From Flammeovirga agarivorans (GTDB lineage Bacteria; Bacteroidota; Bacteroidia; Cytophagales; Flammeovirgaceae), in assembly GCF_012641475.1 (NCBI RefSeq), contig NZ_JABAIL010000001.1, positions 1,054,001-1,118,000 on the forward strand: a DNA stretch of 64,000 nucleotides, read 5' to 3'. The notes below the pieces were generated by a model. It saw nothing but the letters and a program-made list of their open reading frames with translations. It did not search any database and was not told the origin of the DNA. Both the position numbers and the translations under genes were made by a program. Below are positions 1 to 8,523 of the stretch, piece after piece (position 1 is the first letter of the stretch; every line of letters starts with the position of its first letter).

Positions 1-25
1 AGAGTTTGTTTGTGTTGTTAAAGCG

Positions 26-262
26 TTATGATTTTTTGTTGTAAGGACGCTTTTCATTTAATTTTGTGGCTATTTTATACAAATCTACTTTTGATAAAAT
101 TGTATCATAAATTCCCTGGTGTTGATCTACTTTCTTAAGATCATCTTGCATTTGAACGGCAACTGTAAACGGATTTGTGTCTTTCAGTTGTTTTTTCAAA
201 ACGTTTAGATAATCCTTATCTTTTTTGATCGCATTAAATACAATTTCTTCGATTTCGTTCAT
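26..262 (-). CDS. small hypothetical protein, 78 aa
   Basis: I do not recognise this gene. It has an ATG start, is rich in charged residues (Lys, Asp, Glu, Asn) and has no signal peptide or membrane segment, so a small soluble, mostly helical cytoplasmic protein is likely. It lies at the left edge of the window, so its downstream context is unknown. The upstream side is a 277-base AT-rich gap before the divergently transcribed sixA gene. Composition is compatible with a real Bacteroidota protein, but no motif supports a function. Confidence 0.5.
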   Translation of the reverse strand: MNEIEEIVFNAIKKDKDYLNVLKKQLKDTNPFTVAVQMQDDLKKVDQHQGIYDTILSKVDLYKIATKLNEKRPYNKKS

Positions 263-385
263 TACGAGATTGATTTAAAATTTAAAGTAAAATTGGAAAA
301 TATTCTATGCTATATTAATCAAAAAATGTCTTGAAAAAAAATTCTTGTTATACAATTTATTCTGCAAAAGTCATTTTATTTAAGC

Positions 386-508
386 ATGGATAGTAAGGAA
401 AATAGATACATTGGTAGTAAAGGTTCAACTCAATTGATTAATGGCCGAAGATTGAGAGAAATGATTTCCTTTTTTTATAAAAAAATGATTAAATTCAATT
501 CGAATTAA
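386..508 (+). CDS. possible 40-aa small ORF upstream of sixA
   Basis: This reading frame runs from an ATG to TAA and encodes a basic 40-residue peptide ending in a hydrophobic/basic stretch. It ends 31 bases before sixA on the same strand. There is no recognised family and no clear ribosome binding site. It could equally be chance; it is listed because it fills much of an otherwise empty 277-base gap. Confidence 0.2.
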   Translation: MDSKENRYIGSKGSTQLINGRRLREMISFFYKKMIKFNSN

Positions 509-539
509 AAAGCAAGAATAATAACAATAAACCAGATCA

Positions 540-1025
540 ATGAAGACACTATTACTAATAAGACATGCTGAAGCGGAATCACCTTATTTTGGAGTAGAAG
601 ATAAATTAAGAGTATTAACCCAACAAGGATATATGCAAGCCATGCATACCTCAAAAAGGATTAAATCTGGCACATATATACCTGAAATAGTATTTTATTC
701 TGATGCTGAAAGAACTAAGGCAACCACTCAGGTATTGTTAGAACAATTGGAAATCCCTGAAGAGGCATCTTTCGCAGAATCAGACTTTTATGATGCTACA
801 GTGGGTAGGCTATTAGATTTTGTCAATGAAAGAAGTGATGAAGCAGATTGCGTGGCTATCGTTGGACATAATCCAACATTGTCGTTTTTTGCGGAGTATT
901 TAACCGGAGAGGAAATTAATTCACTGTCGCCTGCAGATGCTTTGGTCATTACATTTGATTTTGACTCTTGGGCACTTATTTCACAAGCGACAGGACAATC
1001 TTTGGTTAGATATACTGGTCGCTAA
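540..1025 (+). CDS. sixA: SixA-like phosphohistidine phosphatase, histidine phosphatase superfamily
   Basis: This 161-aa protein belongs to the histidine phosphatase (phosphoglycerate mutase-like) superfamily. The N-terminal RHAEAE motif places the phospho-acceptor His at residue 9 next to Arg8. The second conserved His is His110 in VGHNP, and Arg58 in the YSDAERT segment corresponds to the S-x-x-x-R-x-x-Q/T block of the family. The short length without a cap domain fits SixA, which removes phosphate from phosphohistidine on signalling proteins in E. coli. The substrate here is unknown. It converges on the HAD phosphatase gene with only 2 bases between the two stop codons and no visible terminator. 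Confidence 0.85.
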   Translation: MKTLLLIRHAEAESPYFGVEDKLRVLTQQGYMQAMHTSKRIKSGTYIPEIVFYSDAERTKATTQVLLEQLEIPEEASFAESDFYDATVGRLLDFVNERSDEADCVAIVGHNPTLSFFAEYLTGEEINSLSPADALVITFDFDSWALISQATGQSLVRYTGR

Positions 1026-1027
1026 TT

Positions 1028-1804
1028 TTAAGGTAATAGGTCTTTTAATTCATTGAAATCATTAACGATTATATCAGGCTGAATGATCGCATTCTTCGTT
1101 AATTCTTCTCTGTATTTTCCCGTTTTGACTTGTATAGCGGTGAGATTTGCTTCTTTTGCACCCTGAATATCACCAATAATATCATCGCCAATCATTAATA
1201 AGTTATTCGGAGATATATTGATTTTTTTTATTGCTGATTCATAGAATTCTTTTTGTGGCTTACCAATACAAATAGATTCCTTGGATGTGGCAAACTCTAA
1301 TCCTTTAATGAAGGCTCCAATATCAATTCTAAGCCCATCAGAAGACTTCCAAAATTTTCCTTTGTGAAGCCCAATAATATCGCTTCCATTTAATATTTTA
1401 TTGAATAATGAATTCATTAATTGATAATCCCAATTCTTACCAATATCTCCCACAATAATTGCTTCTGGGTTGTCAATATCTTTTTTTAAGTCTTTGTAGA
1501 ATAATTCTTTTATCGAGTGTCCACCTAATACTTCTACCGTATTATACTTTTTTTCTTTTACATAATTCAATGCAGCTAATGGAGGACTTAGAATTTCATC
1601 ACTCGAGACAGGTATACCCATATTCGTTAATCGAACAAATAACTCGTCAGAAGTTACTCCAGAAGTATTGGTAACAAACAGGAATTTATACCCTCTATTT
1701 TTTAATGTGTTGATACTTTCGATTACTCCATCAATGAGTTGAGAGTCATTGTACAATACGCCGTCAAGGTCGCATAAAATACCTTGTATATCTTGAAGTT
1801 TCAT
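1028..1804 (-). CDS. HAD-IIA family phosphatase (NagD/LHPP-like)
   Basis: This is a HAD-superfamily hydrolase with all four motifs. Motif I is DLDGV near the N-terminus, motif II is FVTNTSG, motif III is the Lys in GKPQKEF and motif IV is GDDIIGDIQGA. The cap between motifs II and III is the large C2 type, which makes it HAD-IIA, the NagD/LHPP/phosphoglycolate phosphatase group. The closest subfamily I recognise is the LHPP-like one, whose members act on phospholysine, phosphohistidine or pyrophosphate, but the substrate cannot be assigned. I chose the ATG at 1804 (258 aa); a TTG two codons upstream at 1810 is less likely. Confidence 0.85.
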   Translation of the reverse strand: MKLQDIQGILCDLDGVLYNDSQLIDGVIESINTLKNRGYKFLFVTNTSGVTSDELFVRLTNMGIPVSSDEILSPPLAALNYVKEKKYNTVEVLGGHSIKELFYKDLKKDIDNPEAIIVGDIGKNWDYQLMNSLFNKILNGSDIIGLHKGKFWKSSDGLRIDIGAFIKGLEFATSKESICIGKPQKEFYESAIKKINISPNNLLMIGDDIIGDIQGAKEANLTAIQVKTGKYREELTKNAIIQPDIIVNDFNELKDLLP

Positions 1805-2019
1805 GGTCAAAAAGGATAATTAATTTATTAGTTGAAATACATTTTAAATCGTCGAATTAGCTAACAGGCAGTGGCTTCTACATAAGTAGTTTTTTCTTGG
1901 ATACCTTAATCATTGACTTTTGTCGCTATTTTTAACTAAACATAACACCTATTAGAACATACAAACAATGATAGTACTTACCTATGTATTACTTTTGTAC
2001 TTAATAAAATTAAACTAGT

Positions 2020-3000
2020 ATGAAGCTGTCATCTTCAAAATATCGGTTTTTCCTTTGTTTTGTTGGTGTTTTACTACAATCCTGTATCTCTGCAAATTTT
2101 AGAGAATATGAAAATGCTACTGTGAGGTTTATAAGATCTACACCTCTGCCACAGCCAAGAGCATATATGGGTTATTGTAGCAATGGGACATCAACGTTTG
2201 TAATAGGAGGGGAAAATAAATCGGGAGAAAACTTCGATAATATCTTACTATTTAATATAGATAGAGAAATATGGAGTGAATTGACTCCTATACATATACG
2301 TGCTGAAAAGAATATTAATGCAACGACTGTCAACGGTTCAATGTTTCTATTGAATGGAAATGAAAGTAAACACGACGAAAATATTGACGACATAGATATC
2401 AACGTTAGAGAAGTCAACTTTAACGCACAAATACCATTTTTAAAGGACGTATCAGTAAATCCTCAACCTTTATACAAATCTGGGTTGGCGGTATCAAAGA
2501 ATATCATCTATGCTTTTGGAGGGATGTTAGATGAAGATACCTATTCAAATACCTTGTATTCCTTCAATCCGGAAAACAGTACTTGGAAACAATTGGCAAG
2601 TATGCCAAAGCAAATGATTACCTATGGAGCTACTGTTGATGGAAAAATATACACTTTTGGTGGTAGAAATGAAAAAGCAGTAGACGATATCTTTATGTAT
2701 AATATAAAGGTGAATCGATGGGTAAAAGTGGGTAAATTACCAGAACCAATTGTCGACGCAGCTGTTACACAATACCGTCACTATATCATTCTTTTTAGTA
2801 ACGAGCAGATTTTTATCTATGATACTTTAAAGGGTAGTTTGAAAAGATATCAAACAAATATTGGCAAGTTAAGAGGAATGGGAGCGACTATTTCTAAAGA
2901 TAAATTGGTTATCTTTGGAGGTATCAAGCAAAATTCATCAGGAAAAGAACAATATTCATCAACAGTGTTTGTATTAGGTATTGATAAACTGTTGAATTAG
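2020..3000 (+). CDS. Kelch-repeat lipoprotein
   Basis: This 326-aa protein begins with a lipoprotein signal peptide whose lipobox LLQSC puts the lipidated Cys at residue 22, so it is probably anchored in the outer membrane facing either side. The rest is a series of Kelch motifs: repeated FGG or IGG blocks such as VIGGE, YAFGGML, YTFGGRN and VIFGGIK, each followed by a Tyr/Phe-N and a Trp about 15-20 residues later. That predicts a beta-propeller used for binding proteins or sugars. A TACTTTTG at 1990-1997 matches the Bacteroidota -7 element (TAnnTTTG), although no good TTTG lies 19 bases upstream. hisC follows 35 bases downstream on the same strand. No partner or ligand is evident. Confidence 0.75.
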   Translation: MKLSSSKYRFFLCFVGVLLQSCISANFREYENATVRFIRSTPLPQPRAYMGYCSNGTSTFVIGGENKSGENFDNILLFNIDREIWSELTPIHIRAEKNINATTVNGSMFLLNGNESKHDENIDDIDINVREVNFNAQIPFLKDVSVNPQPLYKSGLAVSKNIIYAFGGMLDEDTYSNTLYSFNPENSTWKQLASMPKQMITYGATVDGKIYTFGGRNEKAVDDIFMYNIKVNRWVKVGKLPEPIVDAAVTQYRHYIILFSNEQIFIYDTLKGSLKRYQTNIGKLRGMGATISKDKLVIFGGIKQNSSGKEQYSSTVFVLGIDKLLN

Positions 3001-3035
3001 TGTGCTATTAATACTGTTTCAATTGCAATCCAACT

Positions 3036-4097
3036 ATGGAAAAAATTACTACTGATATACAAAAATTAATTAGAAATCACATTAAAGAAATGGAACCCTA
3101 TTCGTCTGCAAGAGACGAATTCGAAGAAGTTTCAGATCAAAATGTATTTTTAGATGCCAATGAAAATCCATTTGGCACAGCTACAGGTGAGCCTTACAAT
3201 AGGTATCCAGATCCATATCAAAGAGCAGTAAAGGAAAAGCTTTCGGTGCTTAAAGGTATTCCAACAGAAAATATTTTCTTAGGAAACGGAAGTGATGAGC
3301 CGATCGATTTGCTATTCAGAGCATTTGTTGAGCCTCAAAAGGAGAATGTTGTTATTCTTCCTCCTACTTATGGTATGTATCAAGTAAGTGCTGCATTAAA
3401 TAATGTAGAATTAAGAAAAGTGGCTTTAACTTCAACATTAGATTTAGATGTTGAAGGTATATTAAATGCAGTTGATAATAATACTAAGATCATCTTTGTA
3501 TGTTCTCCGAATAACCCTACAGGTAATGCAGTTTCATCGGATAAGATTATTCAACTATTAGAGCAATTTAAAGGTATTGTAGTGGTTGATGAGGCTTATA
3601 TCGATTTTTCATCTGAGCCTAGTTTTATTGGAAAATTAGAGGAGTATGAAAACCTTGTTGTATTACAGACCTTCTCTAAAGCTTGGGGTATGGCAGGTCT
3701 AAGGTTAGGTATGATGTTCGCTAACAAACAGGTAGTAGATATCTTTAATGTTATCAAACCTCCATATAATATCAATCAACTGACACAAGAGAAAGCATTA
3801 GAGGCACTTGATAATGTTGATAAGGTAAAAGAGATGGTAGCTACTTTGCTTTCTGAACGTCAACGTTTAGAAAAAGAACTTAGTGAGATTTCAAGAGTGA
3901 AAAATATCTTCCCTTCTGATGCTAACTTTATTCTAATTCAAGTAGAAAATGCTACAGACGATTATAATAAATTGGTAGAGCAAGGGATCATAATTCGAAA
4001 TAGAGCAAAAGTATTATTATGTGACGAGGGGCTGAGAATTTCTATAGGTACACCTGAAGAAAATAATCGATTCCTTGAAGCATTTAAAGCATTGTAG
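3036..4097 (+). CDS. hisC: histidinol-phosphate aminotransferase
   Basis: This PLP-dependent fold-type I aminotransferase (353 aa, normal length) matches HisC. The N-terminus carries DANENPFG, the middle has the SPNNPTGN loop, and the PLP lysine is Lys215 in QTFSKAWGMAGLRLG. The C-terminal Arg that binds phosphate lies in the LRISIGTPEEN block. It converts imidazole-acetol phosphate and glutamate to histidinol phosphate and 2-oxoglutarate in histidine synthesis. No other his gene is nearby; it sits 35 bases after the Kelch lipoprotein gene and ends in a hairpin terminator. Close paralogues act on aromatic amino acids, so a broader specificity is possible. Confidence 0.9.
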   Translation: MEKITTDIQKLIRNHIKEMEPYSSARDEFEEVSDQNVFLDANENPFGTATGEPYNRYPDPYQRAVKEKLSVLKGIPTENIFLGNGSDEPIDLLFRAFVEPQKENVVILPPTYGMYQVSAALNNVELRKVALTSTLDLDVEGILNAVDNNTKIIFVCSPNNPTGNAVSSDKIIQLLEQFKGIVVVDEAYIDFSSEPSFIGKLEEYENLVVLQTFSKAWGMAGLRLGMMFANKQVVDIFNVIKPPYNINQLTQEKALEALDNVDKVKEMVATLLSERQRLEKELSEISRVKNIFPSDANFILIQVENATDDYNKLVEQGIIIRNRAKVLLCDEGLRISIGTPEENNRFLEAFKAL

Positions 4098-4111
4098 CTA
4101 GAATTACTTGC

Positions 4112-4156
4112 AAAAAATAAGCCACTGAAATTAAGATTTTCAGTGGCTTATTTTTT
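4112..4156. terminator. bidirectional rho-independent terminator between hisC and pabC-like gene
   Basis: A strong inverted repeat, AATAAGCCACTGAAA paired with TTTTCAGTGGCTTATT around a short loop, is flanked by A-rich and T-rich tracts on the two sides. It sits between convergent genes and can serve both. Confidence 0.85.
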
Positions 4157-4170
4157 ATTTGAAGTGGAAT

Positions 4171-5001
4171 CTAATAGTGGTAAACACTTTCAAATACCTG
4201 TCTCCAACCATTTTTACTTTTATAGACTGTTTCGCCAATAGATTTAATTGTACTAACGCCAGTAACGTTGGTAGAGAGTACAGCATCAGCGTCAGCAAGG
4301 TCAGCTTTTCTTGCAAGTACCCTTTTTACCTTGTACCCTTTATTTTCTAAATCAGCGATAATATTCTTACGACTAATTCCAGAAACACATCCCACAGAAA
4401 CTTTTGGAGTAAATATTATATTGTCTTTTACCCAAAAGATATTTCCGCTAATAGTCTCAGCTATAAATCCTTCTTGACTTAAAAGGATAACATCATCAAG
4501 AGACTTCTTTGTTTTTTCTATCCCTGCTAATGTATAAGTTAGAGAAGATAAGGTTTTACAAAACGAAACCGGCGAAGCTGCTACACAAACAGTTTCAGCA
4601 AAGTCTGTTTCTAAACCACATCGAGGAGGGGTTGGAATATATTCATCAACAATTAATGCAAACTCACATTCTTTTGAAGTAGGGGTGTATAATCCTCCTT
4701 CACCTCTCCAGAGCATCAGCTTTATTCTGCATTCTTCAGGTAAGTTATTTTTCTTTTTGAGTTGAAGAACTTGTTCGTTGATGTAGTCTGTAGTCAGAAT
4801 ATTCTCAGGAACTTCAAAAAGTAACTCTTTCGCACCTTTTGAAATTCTATCCAAATGATCTTGTAAAAAGCGGATGTTTCCATTGTTAGTGATCATGGTT
4901 TCAAAGATGCCATCACCATATTGTAAACCTCTATCTGTAATAGAAACTCCTGCTTTACTAGTTTTTATTATTTCATTATTTAGAAGGATATAACTCATCA
5001 T
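4171..5001 (-). CDS. pabC: class IV aminotransferase, probable aminodeoxychorismate lyase
   Basis: This is a fold-type IV PLP enzyme of 276 aa. The N-terminal SITDRGLQYGDGIFET motif is the class IV signature, the KTLSSLTY segment carries the probable catalytic Lys, and GFIAETISGNIFW plus the later VSGISR block line the PLP phosphate site. PabC releases pyruvate from aminodeoxychorismate to give 4-aminobenzoate for folate. Branched-chain and D-amino acid aminotransferases share this fold, so the exact reaction is inferred. No pabA/pabB is visible in the window. It is the last gene of a five-gene minus-strand operon, 12 bases after smpB. Two adjacent ATG codons (5001 and 4998) can start it. Confidence 0.7.
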   Translation of the reverse strand: MMSYILLNNEIIKTSKAGVSITDRGLQYGDGIFETMITNNGNIRFLQDHLDRISKGAKELLFEVPENILTTDYINEQVLQLKKKNNLPEECRIKLMLWRGEGGLYTPTSKECEFALIVDEYIPTPPRCGLETDFAETVCVAASPVSFCKTLSSLTYTLAGIEKTKKSLDDVILLSQEGFIAETISGNIFWVKDNIIFTPKVSVGCVSGISRKNIIADLENKGYKVKRVLARKADLADADAVLSTNVTGVSTIKSIGETVYKSKNGWRQVFESVYHY

Positions 5002-5013
5002 CCTAGTAGTTTG

Positions 5014-5481
5014 TTAGTACCTTACTTTAGACATTTCCCTCGACTGGTCCTTTGCTTTTAAGTCCTGTCGTTTGTCATAAAGTTTTTTACCTCTAGCTAA
5101 AGCAACTTCAATTTTAGCTAAACCTCTGTCATTAATAAATAACTGAGTAGGAACAATTGTAAAACCGTTCTCTTTTACTTTTTTATCTAGTTTAGTTAGT
5201 TCTTTTCTAGTCAGTAAAAGTTTACGATCTGCTTTGGCTTCATGGTTATTATGACCTCCCATTTCATAGGGAGCAATATGCATACTTCTTACGATCAATT
5301 CATCACCTATAAAAAGACAGAATGCATCTTGCAAACTTACTTTTTGCATACGAATTGATTTGATCTCTGAACCTTTTAAAGCAACACCTGCTACGAATTT
5401 TTCAATAAACTCGTATTCATGTGACGCTTTTCGGTTCTTTATTTTAACCTTTTGTTTTATGTCTAGTTTTTTTCCTCCCAT
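5014..5481 (-). CDS. smpB: SsrA (tmRNA)-binding protein SmpB
   Basis: SmpB binds tmRNA and delivers it to stalled ribosomes for trans-translation. The sequence has the family hallmarks: KNRKASHEYEF near the N-terminus, AGVALKGSEIKSIR, the APYEMGGHNNHEAKADRKLLL block, and the C-terminal basic tail with YDKRQDLKAKDQSREMSK. Length (about 155 aa) is normal. The ATG at 5481 is preceded in frame by a GTG at 5484 that overlaps the TAG stop of comB (TAGTG), so translation may be coupled to comB with either start. No tmRNA gene was seen in the window. Confidence 0.96.
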   Translation of the reverse strand: MGGKKLDIKQKVKIKNRKASHEYEFIEKFVAGVALKGSEIKSIRMQKVSLQDAFCLFIGDELIVRSMHIAPYEMGGHNNHEAKADRKLLLTRKELTKLDKKVKENGFTIVPTQLFINDRGLAKIEVALARGKKLYDKRQDLKAKDQSREMSKVRY

Positions 5482-5483
5482 CA

Positions 5484-6200
5484 CTAATTCTTCTTAATCG
5501 TAATTGCTTCTCCATTAAGGATAGGTAAGATACTACAATAATCCTCTTGTGCACAAAATGATAGATCAGATTTTGCTTTTAATCCGCTTAATCTTTTCGC
5601 GTGTGAAGCATAATTTTGTATTACGTCTGCCACCTTACCATTGGCTTGTTGGTATTGAGCTAATGCCATAAAGCTAGCATCGTCTGTTAACTCTGCTTGG
5701 TCTTGTAATCTATGAATTAAAGCACCAGCAAATAATGTGTCTTCTAAGCTAGGATTGCCTTTCCAGCCTGCACATATAATGACAATATCTTGGTTTTGTT
5801 CCTTGAGATATTCAGCAACAGTACCTACATTCAATAAAGCACCAATAATAACTTCTTTGGCAGTCTTCTTTGCTTCAGTAATAGCAACCGTTCCATTGGT
5901 AGTTGTCATGCAAATATCTTTACCATGATACTCTTCTTGCATATGCTCAAAAGGAGAGTTGCCAATCGTAAACTCTTCTACTTTTACACCACCTCGTTCA
6001 CCGGCAGTGATAAAGCCCTTTTTTTGATATTCCAATGCTTCCTCTACTTTTATAACAGGAATAACACTATTCACACCAGCATTTAAACCGGCAACCATGC
6101 AAGAAGTGGCTCTTAAAACATCTGTAACTACGGCAATTTTGCCTTCTAATTGATGTAAAGATAATATTTCAGGTGTGAGACAAGTCTCAATTTTAATCAT
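5484..6200 (-). CDS. comB: 2-phosphosulfolactate phosphatase family protein
   Basis: This 238-aa protein matches the ComB family, Mg-dependent phosphatases that convert 2-phosphosulfolactate to sulfolactate, first described in methanogen coenzyme M synthesis. Recognisable blocks are VVTDVLRATSCM near the N-terminus, ITAGERGG, EFTIGNSPFEH, the MTTTNGTVA loop and ICAGWKGNPSLEDTLFAGAL. In Bacteroidota, which do not make coenzyme M, the role is unclear; sulfolactate or sulfonate metabolism is a guess. It begins 2 bases after the HMG-CoA lyase gene and its stop overlaps the smpB start, so it is embedded in the operon. Confidence 0.88.
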   Translation of the reverse strand: MIKIETCLTPEILSLHQLEGKIAVVTDVLRATSCMVAGLNAGVNSVIPVIKVEEALEYQKKGFITAGERGGVKVEEFTIGNSPFEHMQEEYHGKDICMTTTNGTVAITEAKKTAKEVIIGALLNVGTVAEYLKEQNQDIVIICAGWKGNPSLEDTLFAGALIHRLQDQAELTDDASFMALAQYQQANGKVADVIQNYASHAKRLSGLKAKSDLSFCAQEDYCSILPILNGEAITIKKN

Positions 6201-6202
6201 AA

Positions 6203-7054
6203 CTAACCAATAAACTGTTGTCTGAATTCATTTGCTTTTTGCAATTCAAGTAAATTTAAGGTAGGAGTGATACCTTGGAAATCAGACAGTGCTTTAACTA
6301 AAGATTCTGTGGCAAGATTCCCTGTAAGGTCATCTTTTGCCATTGGACATCCCCCTAAGCCTCCTAAGGCAGAATCAATTCTTTTGCAACCTACATTCAA
6401 AGCGGTTTGAGCAAACTGATAAGCTTCAGACGGATGACAATGCAAATGTACACCCAATTCAGATTCTGACAATATTTTTGAGGCTTTTTCAAACAATACT
6501 TCAACATCTTTCACAGTTGCACTACCAATTGTATCAGCAAACGAAATAATTTTAACCCCCATATTGTGGAGTTTCTTCGCCATTTCTAATACCATATCAG
6601 CATTACTGAACTCTTGGTAGGGATTTCCAAAGCTCATAGACAAGTATACAACAAATTGTTTTTGATGTGAGTGACAGAGCTTTAAAATGTAGGCCACCTC
6701 ATCCAGCGCCTCATTGATAGATTTATTTGTGTTTCTACGCTGGAACGTCTCAGATACAGATAAAGGAAAACCTATATATGAAATTTCTTTATGTGAAATT
6801 GCTTCTTGTGCACCTCTAACATTAGCTACTATAGCTAATAATTTTGTAGCGGTGGTTGATAAGTCTAGTTGAGATAATACTTCTTTGGTATCTCTCATTT
6901 GTGGAATTGCTTTTGGAGAAACAAAACTCCCAAAGTCTAAAGTGTGAAACCCTACTTTCAGTAACTTATTAATGTATTCGGCTTTAACGTTAGTAGGGAT
7001 GAAGTCTGATAGTCCTTGCATTGCATCACGAGGACACTCAATGATGTTTACCAT
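6203..7054 (-). CDS. mvaB: hydroxymethylglutaryl-CoA lyase
   Basis: HMG-CoA lyase cleaves 3-hydroxy-3-methylglutaryl-CoA to acetyl-CoA and acetoacetate, the last step of leucine breakdown. This 283-aa TIM-barrel enzyme has the N-terminal ECPRDAMQGL block (catalytic Arg and metal Asp), FGSFVSPKAIPQM, HLHCHPSEAY with the metal-binding His pair, and the GGLGGCPMA signature containing the active-site Cys. It follows the permease gene by 8 bases and precedes comB by 2 bases. No other leucine degradation gene is adjacent. Confidence 0.92.
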   Translation of the reverse strand: MVNIIECPRDAMQGLSDFIPTNVKAEYINKLLKVGFHTLDFGSFVSPKAIPQMRDTKEVLSQLDLSTTATKLLAIVANVRGAQEAISHKEISYIGFPLSVSETFQRRNTNKSINEALDEVAYILKLCHSHQKQFVVYLSMSFGNPYQEFSNADMVLEMAKKLHNMGVKIISFADTIGSATVKDVEVLFEKASKILSESELGVHLHCHPSEAYQFAQTALNVGCKRIDSALGGLGGCPMAKDDLTGNLATESLVKALSDFQGITPTLNLLELQKANEFRQQFIG

Positions 7055-7062
7055 GTGTTTAT

Positions 7063-8373
7063 TTATTGGTGATCAATTTTCTTTTTTAGGTGTTTTTTAT
7101 AAAGCCATTCTCCAAGGAAACAAGTTCCGAAAATAGAGAAAGCGATGATAATGCCTGTTGCGTTTTCTTGAATTTGTTGAATGGTTAGTATGATGAAAGC
7201 TAGAATGCAACATATAAATCCAATGATTGTGATGGATTTATTAGCAAATATAGTTTTTCGTTTTTTAAAAGCTATGAAATTTACAATACCGAAAATTACA
7301 AGAAAGCCTGCAGAACCTGAAGTTGAAATACTTTCAAGGTCGATTGTGTTCGCAATAACCAATGTAAAAATGGATATGATTAGTAACCCTAGAGGCTTGC
7401 CCCATAATTGTTTGGTGAACTCTTCTGGTAACTCATGATATAATGCTACCTCATAATTCGTTCTGCTTCCACCTAATAATGTTGCATTGATAGCAGAGAA
7501 AGTAGAAATCATTGCAGCAATTGATATAATAGTAAATCCAATTTGCCCAAATTTTGGTTTTGCAGCCTCTGCTAATGCATAGTCCTGCGCTTTTCCAATA
7601 TCAGCAAAGTCAAGAGATCCGACAGTAACAACAGCAATGGCAATATAAAGGAGTATCACAAAAATAACCGAGTAGTAATAGGCCTTTGGTGTATTTTTCA
7701 TTGGATGTTTTATGTCTGGAGCAGAGTTAGCAATTAACTCAAATCCTTCATATGCGACAAAAATAACCATTCCGCCGGCTATTAATTGTACAGGACTTTC
7801 CCAGTTTTCTGGTGAAAGCTGTATAAAATTGGGGTTCTCTGTAATTCCCCAAAAACCTGCTGCTACAAACGCCAATAGAATAATCAGTTTAATGATCACA
7901 GCAAAGGACTCAACTTCCCCTACGACTTTAATACTGTAGTAATTGATAAAGGTAGAAAACAGGATGATAGCTGATATGAAAATATGTTTATCTACAATAT
8001 GATCTCCGGTGATATCAAACATTCCTGAGGCATAAGCCCCAAAGGCACTAGAGTATAGTGAAAGCATAATAATGTAACTTACCCAAAGCATATTATTTAG
8101 CCCACCACTTAAAACGGAATACCCAAAACCTTCATAAATAAAACGAACAGTACCTCCTTCATCTGGATAGGCGACAGAAAGTTTTGCATAAGAGTAGGCT
8201 GTCATTAAGGCAATACACCCTGCTACTAAGAATGATATCGGAACACCTCCTTTAGCTAATTCTACAGATAAACCAAGTACGGCAAAAATACCTCCACCGA
8301 CCATTCCTCCAATACCAATTGAAACTGCGTCTTTTAAGCCTATTTGTTCTTTTTCTTCTTTCTTGTCAGTCAT
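7063..8373 (-). CDS. APC family amino acid permease
   Basis: This 436-aa integral membrane protein begins with a short charged cytoplasmic tail followed by GIGGMVGGGIFAVLG, the glycine-rich unwound first helix typical of the amino acid-polyamine-organocation family. About 12 hydrophobic helices follow. Helix 6 has the FVAYEGFELIAN segment, the usual FxAYxGFE substrate-binding site. It would import amino acids or related amines by proton symport or exchange; substrate unknown. It is the first gene of the permease-mvaB-comB-smpB-pabC operon. Confidence 0.88.
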   Translation of the reverse strand: MTDKKEEKEQIGLKDAVSIGIGGMVGGGIFAVLGLSVELAKGGVPISFLVAGCIALMTAYSYAKLSVAYPDEGGTVRFIYEGFGYSVLSGGLNNMLWVSYIIMLSLYSSAFGAYASGMFDITGDHIVDKHIFISAIILFSTFINYYSIKVVGEVESFAVIIKLIILLAFVAAGFWGITENPNFIQLSPENWESPVQLIAGGMVIFVAYEGFELIANSAPDIKHPMKNTPKAYYYSVIFVILLYIAIAVVTVGSLDFADIGKAQDYALAEAAKPKFGQIGFTIISIAAMISTFSAINATLLGGSRTNYEVALYHELPEEFTKQLWGKPLGLLIISIFTLVIANTIDLESISTSGSAGFLVIFGIVNFIAFKKRKTIFANKSITIIGFICCILAFIILTIQQIQENATGIIIAFSIFGTCFLGEWLYKKHLKKKIDHQ

Positions 8374-8523
8374 TTATTGAAGTTTTTTAGAAATGTTGAT
8401 TATATAATATAAAGGAAATTGTCTATGAAATACAGAATTACTTTTCGATAAGGAATAAGTTCTTGTTTAAGAAAAGTATTTTTTAATAATAGTTATATTT
8501 TAAAAACTAACTCAACTATTTCT

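Noticed and set aside
415-440. GGTTCAACTC resembling a tRNA T-loop
   Set aside because: No matching acceptor or anticodon stems could be drawn around it, and it lies in a short reading frame.
4159-4477. Plus-strand frames over the pabC-like gene
   Set aside because: They run opposite a clearly recognised gene and have no family features.
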